36,905 nt of DNA, taken from contig CAIUSO010000005.1 in the NCBI GenBank assembly GCA_903901875.1, forward strand, positions 1 through 36,905. Direction: 5' to 3'. A program made the position numbers and the translations under genes. The notes under the pieces are model-generated. The model did no database searches, was not told the DNA's origin, and saw only the letters and a list, made by a program, of their open reading frames with translations. This DNA is from an uncultured Geobacteraceae bacterium. GTDB taxonomy: Bacteria > Desulfobacterota > Desulfuromonadia > Geobacterales > Pseudopelobacteraceae. Shown in pieces: positions 25,258-31,925 of this stretch (position 1 is its first letter; each line of letters opens with the position of its first letter).

Positions 25258-25563
25258 TTATCCCCTGCCTGGACTGGGACGCTGCACACCTGGATTGGTT
25301 GCTGATCCGTTTGCCACATCAAGACCACGTTCTGTCAATGTAACGCGTTGGGCTCCAGTTTCCCCCAATGGTACCGACGTGACCAACCCTTGCTCGGTAA
25401 ACCATGCCAGTTCAGTCCGGACCCGATCTCGGCTGAGTTTATGACCCCATTTTTCCAGAACCATCTGCAGCACGCTGTCGTTGCTGGTGTAGCCGTTCGT
25501 ATCCATCAACTCACGCAGGATGATCAGGCGTATATTCGCAGTGAATGCATCAATAAAAGCCAT
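25258..25563 (-). CDS. Mu gp26-like winged-helix protein
   Basis: 101 aa from the ATG at 25561-25563, preceded by GGAGGG. One winged-helix domain is visible: RLIILRELMDTNGYTSNDSV, then KLSRDRVRTELAWFTEQGLV, then RVTLTERGLDVANG. This is the conserved small phage protein in the gp26 position of Mu-like genomes, always next to gp25 and gp27. It probably binds DNA; no role is established that I can state. Confidence 0.75.
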   Translation of the reverse strand: MAFIDAFTANIRLIILRELMDTNGYTSNDSVLQMVLEKWGHKLSRDRVRTELAWFTEQGLVTSVPLGETGAQRVTLTERGLDVANGSATNPGVQRPSPGRG

Positions 25564-25564
25564 G

Positions 25565-25954
25565 TTATTTCCCTCCACTGATAAGATGCTGATTGACGAG
25601 ATCCATGGAATTGGTCAGTGCCTTGACGCCACCGCATAGTTCACGAATATCTCCGTGTAACTCATCAAGCCGTTTGGAAATATTTTTGTCATTTTCCTCC
25701 ATGCGCTGATGATTATTACAGGTCACCTTGTGTGCAAATTCCAGTCGGATAGCCGCCATTTCGTCGGCAGCGATCTGCTTGGCCTTCGCTACCGAATCCA
25801 GTGCCGTTGCTGCCTTGCCGTCAGCCTCTGACAGTTTGGTTTCAAACCGCGATACTTCACGGGATATCAACCACCTGATAGCGGACAATAGTAGTCCGTT
25901 CCAGGCAAAAAATAAGCCAATGGCCCATGCGAACATTTGAAAAGTAATCGTCAT
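25565..25954 (-). CDS. Mu gp25-like membrane-anchored coiled-coil protein (DUF2730-like)
   Basis: 129 aa. A single N-terminal membrane segment (MFAWAIGLFFAWNGLLLSAI) is followed by a long charged coiled coil (SRFETKLSEADGKAATALDS; MEENDKNISKRLDELHGDIR). This is the architecture of the DUF2730/gp25 family in Mu-like phages. It lies between the lysis and packaging genes. A lysis-related role such as holin regulation is possible but unproven. Start behind GGGAGG. Confidence 0.7.
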   Translation of the reverse strand: MTITFQMFAWAIGLFFAWNGLLLSAIRWLISREVSRFETKLSEADGKAATALDSVAKAKQIAADEMAAIRLEFAHKVTCNNHQRMEENDKNISKRLDELHGDIRELCGGVKALTNSMDLVNQHLISGGK

Positions 25955-26182
25955 CTACAAAAACCTCCCGTGGGATAAAAGTTCAAATTCTTCCTGACAT
26001 GTTATGCATCGGGAGCAGCCTGGCATGGCCCGACGCCGATCAACAGGTATTTCCTCATCACAGTCGATACATTCTGTAGATGTGCTGGCTGATCTAAGGC
26101 GAGATCGCCTGAAGCGTTCTCCCAAAGCATATTCCAAAAGTCGTTCACTGATCTCCTGGGCAATGTCCGCAACATCAGGCAT
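25955..26182 (-). CDS. TraR/DksA-type zinc finger protein
   Basis: 75 aa. The C-terminal half holds the C4 zinc finger: CIDCDEEIPVDRRRAMPGC then CITCQEEFE. It lacks the long DksA coiled coil, as do plasmid and phage TraR proteins. These bind in the RNA polymerase secondary channel and change promoter choice as DksA-ppGpp does. It is coupled (TGATG) to the preceding small gene. Confidence 0.88.
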   Translation of the reverse strand: MPDVADIAQEISERLLEYALGERFRRSRLRSASTSTECIDCDEEIPVDRRRAMPGCSRCITCQEEFELLSHGRFL

Positions 26183-26454
26183 CAGTCAGTCTCTGTCTCG
26201 GCGGCACGCGCCTCAATTTCCAGCGGGTGATTGTGATAGCCGTAGAGTACCCGATACCAGAGGTAGAGGATTGCGAAGCCTATGTACCAGTAACGTCTCC
26301 ATTGCTGTTTATGCCGATCCTCGTGCCGCCGCCAGGCAGGTGTGACCTGTTCTCGTGGGGTTGAATAGAATGTAACCTGTCCCAATGTTATCGCCCAGTC
26401 ACGCGACCCGTTTAACGCAAATAGCCTTGCAAATCGTGAGTTGTAGATGTCCAT
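26182..26454 (-). CDS. Small HExxH-containing phage protein in the lysis cassette
   Basis: 90 aa from the ATG at 26452-26454, overlapping the Rz1 stop (TGATG) and preceded by AGGAGA. The central HEDRHKQQW is an HExxH motif, followed by an aromatic hydrophobic segment (YWYIGFAILYLWYRVLYGY) and NPLEIEARA, whose Glu could be the third zinc ligand. This layout is seen in many small phage and bacterial hypothetical proteins with a minimal metallopeptidase-like core. Activity is not demonstrated by sequence. Location after the spanins hints at a role in lysis or envelope remodelling. Confidence 0.65.
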   Translation of the reverse strand: MDIYNSRFARLFALNGSRDWAITLGQVTFYSTPREQVTPAWRRHEDRHKQQWRRYWYIGFAILYLWYRVLYGYHNHPLEIEARAAETETD

Positions 26455-26723
26455 CAACGTTTCTCCTGTTTATAACCATTCAACAATGTCTCCAGTCGCT
26501 CCGCATATCCTATTAGGATTTCCAGGCTTGATTCAATTGCCCGGACGTACTGGTCAGGCGTGGGAGTTGTCGGCAGTGATGCTATCGGCAAATGTGGCCG
26601 AGTGATCGGAGGCGGCTCCGGGCACTGGACCGGAACCGGGATTTTGACAACCGATGGCATGGTGACAGCGGGAGTGCAGGAACAGAGTAAATAAGCGATA
26701 ATTAGTAATATGACCGTTTTCAT
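26454..26723 (-). CDS. Outer-membrane spanin lipoprotein, Rz1-like
   Basis: 89 aa. The N-terminus MKTVILLIIAYLLCSCTP is a lipoprotein signal with a lipobox ending at Cys16 (or Cys14). The mature part is Pro-rich (VPVQCPEPPPITRPHLP, LPTTPTPDQY) as in o-spanins, with a short C-terminal helix (LEILIGYAERLETLLNGY). It overlaps the Rz-like gene by ATGA. With Rz it spans the periplasm and fuses the two membranes in the last lysis step. Confidence 0.82.
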   Translation of the reverse strand: MKTVILLIIAYLLCSCTPAVTMPSVVKIPVPVQCPEPPPITRPHLPIASLPTTPTPDQYVRAIESSLEILIGYAERLETLLNGYKQEKR

Positions 26724-27124
26724 GGCTTTTCATCCTGCCAGTGCTTTCCGATCTCAACAGCATGTTCCGCTCCCCAGGTAACCGCCTCAGGGCAGGTAGC
26801 CGGTATTGCGGCCCGTTCAACATATTGAACTCGTTCCTCGGTAATAACCTGAATCTGGCCAGCCCGCTTTTCGGCTACCCGTAGCCGATCCTGCTGGGCA
26901 GCTGCATTGGCAAGTAGTTGATCAACGGCATTGTTTTGCGCGACAGTCTTTTCGCCAAGTATCTCCAACTCTACAGAGAGGATGGCGTTATTGGAATTGA
27001 CGGTGTCAAGGCGGGTACGCAGGGATCTAACGGTCACGTCTAATCCGATGTTGATGATCAGGATTAATGCGCTCATGATCAGTAGGGTACGGGTACCAAT
27101 TATGTTGATTATGCCATCTATCAT
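26720..27124 (-). CDS. Inner-membrane spanin, Rz-like
   Basis: 134 aa from the ATG at 27122-27124, TAATG-coupled to the endolysin stop. One N-terminal membrane segment (TLLIMSALILIINIGLDV) is followed by a periplasmic coiled coil (LDTVNSNNAILSVELEILGE, AAAQQDRLRVAEKRAG). This is the i-spanin arrangement, and the Rz1-like lipoprotein gene follows directly. Confidence 0.85.
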   Translation of the reverse strand: MIDGIINIIGTRTLLIMSALILIINIGLDVTVRSLRTRLDTVNSNNAILSVELEILGEKTVAQNNAVDQLLANAAAQQDRLRVAEKRAGQIQVITEERVQYVERAAIPATCPEAVTWGAEHAVEIGKHWQDEKP

Positions 27125-27690
27125 TACCAGTTCACCCTTGAAAGCCAACTTTTGAGGTACTTTTCCATCTTGGGGTTATGGTCAACAATGTCGATGTAAC
27201 GACCGAGTTGATAGCCGTTGAGCAGTTTGTAGATTTGCAATCGCCGGGACTTCTCTGCTGTATAAAAATTGAGCCAGCGAATGGTTTCGCTGGTCAACCT
27301 CCCATCTACGGGATAATCACGTCCCCGTCCGTTCAGATGATTGCAGACTTTTTGTACGATTCGTGCTGATGTCCCGACGCCGCAATTAACGGCGGTATCG
27401 AACACTTCCGTAGCCAACCCCTGCGATTTAAGCTCAGTCAGATGCAGTGGATTCCAAAAGTCCTGCTCGTACAACCAGGCAGCGCGTTTGAGGGTGAGGT
27501 GTTTTATATCCTCATGAGGATAGGAATGTTTGGAGATACCGTATTTTGTTTCCCCACCGGGATCGATTGGATCGTTGACGTAGCCACCTTCATGACCAAA
27601 GATGACAACCAGAGATTTACTGATGTCGGCGGCATGGGCCGGAACGCAGATGATAAGAGTAAGCAAGCTGATGAGAAGATATATGCGCAT
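27124..27690 (-). CDS. Secreted endolysin, GH108 N-acetylmuramidase
   Basis: 188 aa from the ATG at 27688-27690 behind AGGAG; upstream codons are leader sequence. Residues 1-20 (MRIYLLISLLTLIICVPAHA) are a Sec signal peptide. The catalytic region FGHEGGYVNDPIDPGGETKY includes the conserved Glu of the EGGY motif. Further family segments are LYEQDFWNPLH and EVFDTAVNCGVGTSARIVQK. The enzyme cleaves peptidoglycan after export. No separate holin is evident nearby, which fits a Sec-exported endolysin. Upstream lies a damaged tandem copy of this gene and a shared folded leader. Confidence 0.92.
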   Translation of the reverse strand: MRIYLLISLLTLIICVPAHAADISKSLVVIFGHEGGYVNDPIDPGGETKYGISKHSYPHEDIKHLTLKRAAWLYEQDFWNPLHLTELKSQGLATEVFDTAVNCGVGTSARIVQKVCNHLNGRGRDYPVDGRLTSETIRWLNFYTAEKSRRLQIYKLLNGYQLGRYIDIVDHNPKMEKYLKSWLSRVNW

Positions 27691-27705
27691 GGTAACTCCT
27701 AAAAT

Positions 27706-27761
27706 GGACCGGGGCATGGTAGAGGCCATACCTGGTGTCAACGGGTAAACGCTGCCGGTCC
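27706..27761 (-). promoter_or_regulatory. Folded leader in front of the endolysin ribosome-binding site
   Basis: An outer stem GGACCGG/CCGGTCC (27706-27712 with 27755-27761) encloses an inner hairpin (GGCATGG 27713-27719 with CCATACC 27726-27732, loop of 6). The 3' edge of the RNA structure lies 4 bases before the AGGAG of the endolysin. The second copy at 28056-28111 has the same fold, and its only inner-stem difference changes a G-U wobble to a G-C pair. It may time endolysin translation. Function is inference. Confidence 0.45.
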
Positions 27762-28040
27762 TTTGTTTGAGTGGGACTTCTCTGCTGTATGAAAATTGAG
27801 CCAGCGAATGGTTTCGCTGGTCAACCTCCCATCTACGGGATAGTCACGTCCCCGTCCGTTCAGATGATTGCAGACTTGATGCAGTGGATTCCAAAAGTCC
27901 TGCTCGTACAACCAGGCAGCGCGTTTGAGGTTGAGGTGCTTTATGTCCTCATGAGGATAGGAACGTTTGGAGATACCGTATTTTGTTTCCCCACCGGGAT
28001 CGATTGGATCGTTGACGCTGATGAGAAGATATCTACGCAT
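27738..28040 (-). pseudogene. Duplicated endolysin copy with two in-frame deletions
   Basis: 100 aa with the same Shine-Dalgarno and leader as the intact gene. Compared with it, one deletion removes 29 residues: most of the signal peptide, the start of the mature enzyme and the catalytic EGGY, so MRRYLLIS runs straight into VNDPIDPGG. A second removes about 30 residues between NPLH and VCNHLN. Both keep the frame. The C-terminus ends at the duplication junction with unrelated residues. The product cannot be an exported muramidase. The two leader/start copies are 350 bases apart. It is either a decaying duplicate or a small non-enzymatic product. Confidence 0.75.
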
Positions 28041-28125
28041 GGTAACTCCTAAAATGGACCGGGGCATGGTAGAGGCCATGCCTGGTGTCAACGGGTTAAC
28101 GCTGCCGGTCCTTTGTTTAAGCGGA
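27777..28125. repeat. Tandem duplication of endolysin 5' region (second unit)
   Basis: The stretch starting ACTTCTCTGCTGTAT near 27776 repeats the sequence from about 27249 up to the leader ending CCGGTCCTTTGTTT near 27766. Identity is high outside the two internal deletions, with scattered point differences. Gene-internal and leader sequences are duplicated together, consistent with an unequal tandem duplication followed by loss of two internal pieces. Confidence 0.7.
28056..28111 (-). promoter_or_regulatory. Second copy of the folded endolysin leader
   Basis: Same outer stem GGACCGG/CCGGTCC and a fully paired inner hairpin GGCATGG/CCATGCC. It precedes the ribosome-binding site of the damaged endolysin copy. 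Further upstream, about 28122-28137, a GGAGG/CCTCC palindrome is the only other structure seen before the late promoter candidate. Confidence 0.4.
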
Positions 28126-28228
28126 GGAATTCCCTCCTAAGTATGCGGGCTCGGGCAGGATCACGGAGACTGCCGTCAACACCCTCTTGGGTTTTAATAA
28201 TGTGGATAGTACGGGATGCAGCGGGTGG

Positions 28229-28249
28229 GTTCTATTTGAAGTGTTTCAA
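28229..28249 (-). promoter_or_regulatory. Late promoter candidate upstream of the lysis genes (Plys-like)
   Basis: Dyad TTGAAG-TG-TTTCAA at 28236-28249 (one mismatch), followed on the minus strand one base later by TAGAAC (28229-28234) as a possible -10. The surrounding ~110 bases are a diverged repeat of the PI-like region at about 19690-19800. It lies after the Mor/C region and before the lysis genes, as Plys does in Mu. A leader of about 180 nt separates it from the first ATG. Confidence 0.6.
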
Positions 28250-28287
28250 AAATAAAAGCCCCACTCCATGGGGGTTGGAGAAGGGCT
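28250..28287 (-). terminator. Intrinsic terminator before the lysis transcript
   Basis: AGCCC/GGGCT and CTCC/GGAG stems (28257-28267 with 28277-28287) followed on the minus strand by TTTATTTTT. It ends the transcript carrying the Mor/C-like gene and abuts the Plys-like dyad. Between it and the upstream 110-aa gene, an AGCGGA/TCCGCT hairpin at 28350-28367 overlaps that gene's stop. Confidence 0.85.
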
Positions 28288-28365
28288 CGTGTGATTTATC
28301 GCCTTATATCGTGGTGGGTTCATAATGTCAAATTTATAACTTTCGATGCAGCGGATTCCACTCCG

Positions 28366-28698
28366 CTACCAACCAAGTGCTGTGCGTCTCGCGGCTTTCA
28401 CTTTTTCAAAATCTCCGGTCTTTATCGCTAAAATAAAAATATCGACAAGCTCTTGAGATGTTTTTAAGTTCCAAAATTCATAGATAAATAGCGTCGTATA
28501 TGTTCCATTTGTTTTAAATACAGTTATTTCAAAGTTAAATTCCTCACTCATGAAATTTGCGGTGACAGCAACATGCAATGTATTCTGCTTTAAATTAGAA
28601 ACCTTTGTTAAAATATTGCGGTACATATTTAATAGCTGTTTGTGTTTATCTTTTTTTACCAACTCTTCATATCTTGTATTTAACATATAATCTCCCAT
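28366..28698 (-). CDS. Hypothetical protein
   Basis: 110 aa with AGGAGG before the ATG. The N-terminal half is Lys-rich and helical (YEELVKKDKHKQLLNMYRNI); the middle is beta-like with a FNFEITVFKTNGTYTTLFIY strand pair, and a helical end follows. It is more AT-rich than its neighbours. I do not recognise the family. It lies last in the activator transcript, directly before a terminator, a common place for late-acquired cargo genes. Confidence 0.65.
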   Translation of the reverse strand: MGDYMLNTRYEELVKKDKHKQLLNMYRNILTKVSNLKQNTLHVAVTANFMSEEFNFEITVFKTNGTYTTLFIYEFWNLKTSQELVDIFILAIKTGDFEKVKAARRTALGW

Positions 28699-28758
28699 GG
28701 AAAACCTCCTGATAATTATGTCAACTAAAGTTTTGTGTCATTTCTGCCACAACTTTCA

Positions 28759-29256
28759 TTACGGTCTTACAGAATCAACGTAGTGCATAATCTCTTCTGC
28801 AGCTATTGCCTGTTTTACCGTGGCATTCGATCCTTCTTGCAAAAGTGCTGGAATACAAAAATTACAAAGTTCAGCCAATCGACCAAGTGATTTCGAATAT
28901 TGCTTTTCCAAGTTCAGCCAATTGGCCTCAGCATCTTTCAACTGCTGCTGTAATTCCGAAATTTTATTGCGCCTCATTGCCTCATTACTGGTTGTCACGG
29001 CAATATCAGGAGTATAGTTCACCATCTGATGCATGAAATTAACCGGCACATACTTTCTGGCAAACAATTCAACCTGGAGAACCGGGATTGCCTTGGTAGT
29101 CTCTCCGTTGTTAAAATAGTTCGGGTGTTCATCAATCTCGGCCTGTGAATAGATCCCCGCTTCTTCCAATAAGCGGGTGTATCCGGCACAGTTACTACGC
29201 CACCAGATACAGACGTCCCCTTTTTTCGTTTTCAGGTCCAGAATGTGATATTTCAT
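28759..29256 (-). CDS. Hypothetical phage protein with C-terminal coiled coil
   Basis: 165 aa from the ATG at 29254-29256, behind GGAGG; an upstream in-frame extension overlaps the Mor/C gene and is not favoured. The N-terminal domain contains KKGDVCIWWRSNCAGYTRLL and a following EEAGIYSQAEI. The C-terminal half has a coiled coil (RRNKISELQQQLKDAEANWL) and a Cys-containing end. I recall similar WWR-x-N-x-x-GYT proteins in phages but no function. It lies between the activator gene and the 110-aa hypothetical. Confidence 0.65.
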   Translation of the reverse strand: MKYHILDLKTKKGDVCIWWRSNCAGYTRLLEEAGIYSQAEIDEHPNYFNNGETTKAIPVLQVELFARKYVPVNFMHQMVNYTPDIAVTTSNEAMRRNKISELQQQLKDAEANWLNLEKQYSKSLGRLAELCNFCIPALLQEGSNATVKQAIAAEEIMHYVDSVRP

Positions 29257-29266
29257 TCGACCTCCA

Positions 29267-29614
29267 TTATTCAAATAGCCTGCCCTGTTTGGCCCTGAAA
29301 TTTGCATCGCGTATCTTTTCTATAATTTGTCGGATTCGGCGTGTAGTAACTCCAAATTCATCTGATAAATTTTCTACGGAAACACCGGCTTGCCAACGTT
29401 TATGAATGCGGCGGGCCGTTTCACTCTTTTCCCAGAAAAAACCCATGCTGATGTAAATATTATCTCCCCCAAACTCCTCTTGCAGTGTATGCGCAGCTAA
29501 TCCGGCAAGATGCTCGCTTTCTTCATCTGTTTTTCCCTCGACCTCTTTGAGGTTTTCAATATATTTCCCCATAAACTGCATAATATGATCATTATGCCGC
29601 TGTGTATTATCCAT
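29267..29614 (-). CDS. Mor/C-family transcription activator
   Basis: 115 aa. The dimerisation region includes EEFGGDNIYISMGFFW, the Mor-family GG-x-x-x-YI beta motif, followed by the DNA-binding HTH (ENLSDEFGVTTRRIRQIIEK). In Mu, Mor switches on the middle promoter and C the late promoters. Only one such protein is visible here, so it may do both or serve as C. The dyads at 19705, 28236 and 48 are candidate binding sites. The start ATG follows GGAAGGTGA. Confidence 0.88.
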   Translation of the reverse strand: MDNTQRHNDHIMQFMGKYIENLKEVEGKTDEESEHLAGLAAHTLQEEFGGDNIYISMGFFWEKSETARRIHKRWQAGVSVENLSDEFGVTTRRIRQIIEKIRDANFRAKQGRLFE

Positions 29615-30116
29615 GGTTCACCTTCCGTTCCTTCTCATTCAACAGGTCTAAAATCTCCTGCAACCGTTCCCCGTCTGCCGATGTATCTATATCAGGCTCC
29701 TCTGCCGCCTTTACCTTTGGTGATGACGGTGGTGGCGTCCGACGTGGCAGGGCGTTCAATAACTCCGCCGGTTGCGGCCACCATTTAATGGTACGATAGA
29801 GCTGTTTAAACCCGGATTTAATCCGTTCGCGATCAAGCTGCTCGGTCATGCCTTCGCCGATGGTTTCTACCCATGATTCGGCGGTGAATGGCAGCATTTC
29901 TACTGCCGGTGTATTGCCCAGGCGCATGCAGAGAAACTGCTTGAAGCCGATGCAGATTTCCATACGCAGCCAGAGGTTGTCGCCACCGATCTGAGCATAT
30001 TGCCATTTACTGACAATCTGTAGTGCCTGGATACTGCGCGGTACATAAGAGGCATTTCCAGGTGGATTCGGTCTGAGAAAGCCTCCCACATGTCGCTGGA
30101 TGTTATGGGGTTCCAT
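29607..30116 (-). CDS. Conserved phage hypothetical protein
   Basis: 169 aa. It overlaps the GemA-like gene by 14 bases and the activator gene by 8. It has a central helical region (LQIVSKWQYAQIGGDNLWLR, then KQFLCMRL), a RIKSGFKQLYRTIKWWPQPA motif seen in several phage proteins of this region, and a Pro/Lys-rich tail. Function not known. Position between GemA and Mor suggests an early accessory role. Confidence 0.65.
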   Translation of the reverse strand: MEPHNIQRHVGGFLRPNPPGNASYVPRSIQALQIVSKWQYAQIGGDNLWLRMEICIGFKQFLCMRLGNTPAVEMLPFTAESWVETIGEGMTEQLDRERIKSGFKQLYRTIKWWPQPAELLNALPRRTPPPSSPKVKAAEEPDIDTSADGERLQEILDLLNEKERKVNHG

Positions 30117-30792
30117 AGGTCTGTGTCTCCCAGATTTTGTAATTAGTCAGCAAGTAGAAGCCAGCAGACCCGAGACGTTCAATGGCACTATTTTTTGGAT
30201 GTTCACCAATGCGCAGTCCGCGCAATACTAAGCGAATTTCACCAGCCAAAGAGTCAGGCAGATGAACCCCGTTGGTCTCAAGACACCATTGGTACATCAG
30301 CTTGAGAGTGTGGCGGGCTCTCATATCCTTCAGGGCCTCGATGACGACATATTTTTGATTATCATTGCACCAGGACAGGTCACTGACCTTGGTCATGCGC
30401 TTGACGAAGCTATTCAGGGCCTTCTCGCTTGAGTCGCGAACTTCACCCAGGGTGTGAAGATCAATCCAGATACCGCGGCACATTTTGCTTTGATAATCAT
30501 CTGCCAGTCGACGACTAGGGCGATCCGCTGCAGGCCGCGCACCTTTGGCGGGAAGAGGTTTCCAGCCCAGCTCTTCAAAGCGTTTCAGCACTGCCATGCG
30601 GCCACGCCAGTCCAGATCGGTGCAACTGCGCTTTTTGCTCCCGGCTTCCTGAAGGAGGTCGCGGTAGGTGTCGTCATCAAAACCGCCGAGATTATCGACG
30701 GCCCAGCGTTTAGCAATCTGAATTTTTTTGATTTCGGCATCGCGGTGTTTATTGACTCCACGTGGTGTCGGTTTGCGGGCTGGGTTGGTCAT
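30103..30792 (-). CDS. GemA/gp16-like regulator (DUF1018)
   Basis: 229 aa from the ATG at 30790-30792; the longer open frame upstream overlaps the zinc-ribbon gene. Two family segments are clear: KKIQIAKRWAVDNLGGFDD followed by DTYRDLLQEAG (N-terminal domain) and IWIDLHTLGEVRDSSEKALN followed by SFVKRMTKVSDLSW. GemA of Mu alters host gene expression and DNA supercoiling during infection. The extra C-terminal 70 residues are helical. Confidence 0.88.
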   Translation of the reverse strand: MTNPARKPTPRGVNKHRDAEIKKIQIAKRWAVDNLGGFDDDTYRDLLQEAGSKKRSCTDLDWRGRMAVLKRFEELGWKPLPAKGARPAADRPSRRLADDYQSKMCRGIWIDLHTLGEVRDSSEKALNSFVKRMTKVSDLSWCNDNQKYVVIEALKDMRARHTLKLMYQWCLETNGVHLPDSLAGEIRLVLRGLRIGEHPKNSAIERLGSAGFYLLTNYKIWETQTYGTP

Positions 30793-30793
30793 G

Positions 30794-31360
30794 TCAGGCC
30801 TCCGCAATGGTTTGATCAAGTCGATAGAGAATTTCTCCGGCCAAAGTACGACGATTTCTGCGGGCGGCCTGGATAATGAGGTCGAACAAATCTCTATCTT
30901 CTGAAAACAATTTATTCTCCAAAGAATCCATTTTATCAACCGGAAGCTTAGAAACTTGCTCGGGGTTGGTGCTAACTACCTTATTATTGATAGTCGCAGC
31001 TGCTTTGACGGGAGTAGGATGATCGTGGGCACGAAAGACAGGTGTTGACTCCCCGGTGATAACATCAACGCCTCTCTTGATTCTGTCGTAACAACGCGAA
31101 CATTTAGGGCCCGGCATTAAGACATCTTCTCTATTGCAACTGGGACAATTTCCTCGTTTTGTTTCACTCACGGTAGCCTCCGTTTTTGCTACAGGAATAG
31201 TTACGGTGGTGACCGTAACGGATTGATCAATAATTGGTTTGTCGCGGTGTTTTTCCCAACCGCATAAAATACATTTGACTCGCTCGGGGCCGAGGATATC
31301 AGCCGGTTCGTATTTGAGCAGCCCTTTGCATTGTGGGCATCGTGGATGATGTTCACTCAT
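30794..31360 (-). CDS. Double zinc-ribbon protein
   Basis: 188 aa, ATGA-coupled to the HTH gene upstream. Two CxxC...CxxC ribbons are present: CPQCKG...CILCGW (about residues 8-35) and CPSCNR...CSRCYD (about 72-91). The rest is a Val/Thr-rich linker and a C-terminal helical part (DLFDLIIQAARRNRRTLAGE). It probably binds DNA or RNA as an early regulator. I do not recognise a named family. Confidence 0.72.
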   Translation of the reverse strand: MSEHHPRCPQCKGLLKYEPADILGPERVKCILCGWEKHRDKPIIDQSVTVTTVTIPVAKTEATVSETKRGNCPSCNREDVLMPGPKCSRCYDRIKRGVDVITGESTPVFRAHDHPTPVKAAATINNKVVSTNPEQVSKLPVDKMDSLENKLFSEDRDLFDLIIQAARRNRRTLAGEILYRLDQTIAEA

Positions 31361-31647
31361 ATTTCTCCTCGATCTGCCGCGTCAACACGGTCTCCTATGC
31401 CATTTGTCCATTCCCGATCGGCGTTATGCTTCTCGCGGATCCGCGAAGCCAGTTCGGCCGGGATGCCTCTTTTTCCCGCTTCATAATCCTGATAGGTGCG
31501 GCGTGAAAGTTTAAACTGATCACACATGTCGCGGGGCTCGTGTTTCATATCTTTACGAATCCAGCGGAGCATTTTTGCACACATATATTGCGTGCGTTTT
31601 TGCTGTTTTTTTACGTTTTTTGTGTCGTTTTGCACGCAGTTCCCCAA
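31357..31647 (-). CDS. Small helix-turn-helix regulator
   Basis: Up to 96 aa. The HTH (DMCDQFKLSRRTYQDYEAGK then RGIPAELASRIREKH) is XRE-like. The start is uncertain: the longest form begins with TTG at 31645-31647 and has a Lys/Gln-rich N-terminus, while the ATG at 31582-31584 removes that part; neither has a clear Shine-Dalgarno. A possible -10 (TATAAC on the minus strand, complement of 31663-31668) lies just upstream, so a shorter start is plausible. Confidence 0.7.
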   Translation of the reverse strand: MGNCVQNDTKNVKKQQKRTQYMCAKMLRWIRKDMKHEPRDMCDQFKLSRRTYQDYEAGKRGIPAELASRIREKHNADREWTNGIGDRVDAADRGEI

Positions 31648-31686
31648 CTCGAATTGACTGAGTTATAATTTGGCTGCTCATCAGTA

Positions 31687-31738
31687 CCGGGCCACCACGC
31701 CCGGAAGACGAACTATTGGAGATTTTCCAATAGTTCGT
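31687..31738 (-). promoter_or_regulatory. Two adjacent perfect hairpins between early genes
   Basis: CCGGGC-CACCAC-GCCCGG at 31687-31704, and a 13-bp perfect stem (arms 31708-31720 and 31726-31738, loop GATTT). They lie directly after the 55-aa gene stop. No long T-run follows on either strand, so they may be an operator, an mRNA-processing or attenuation site, or a weak terminator separating two early units. Confidence 0.55.
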
Positions 31739-31745
31739 TTCGCTG

Positions 31746-31913
31746 TTACTGAAACTCCATATGACGTCCCGCTAGCGGGTCTACGTACACTCGCACATTC
31801 AAAAGCTCACCTACCGCATCAGAAACCGGCATTTGCGGTGAAACCTGTGACAGCAGCGCAATCAAATCTCCAACCGTTTCAACATCCATTTCCAAGATTA
31901 ATTGTGTTTTCAT
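31746..31913 (-). CDS. Small acidic hypothetical protein (55 aa)
   Basis: The ATG at 31911-31913 follows GGGGGAGC. The 55-residue product starts MKTQLILEMDVETVGDLIAL and ends GRHMEFQ. It is acidic and looks like one beta-alpha-beta unit. It stands 12 bases after the DUF3164 gene and before a hairpin pair, so it closes that early cluster. Family unknown; the good ribosome-binding site and spacing support expression. Confidence 0.6.
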   Translation of the reverse strand: MKTQLILEMDVETVGDLIALLSQVSPQMPVSDAVGELLNVRVYVDPLAGRHMEFQ

Positions 31914-31925
31914 TCATGCTCCCCC

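Noticed and set aside
27691-27741. 17-residue extension of the endolysin before MRIYLLIS
   Set aside because: It would precede a good signal peptide and is part of the folded leader; the AGGAG site fits the ATG at 27690.
30793-30939. 49-residue extension upstream of the GemA-like protein
   Set aside because: It overlaps the zinc-ribbon gene; the family pattern starts just after the ATG at 30792.
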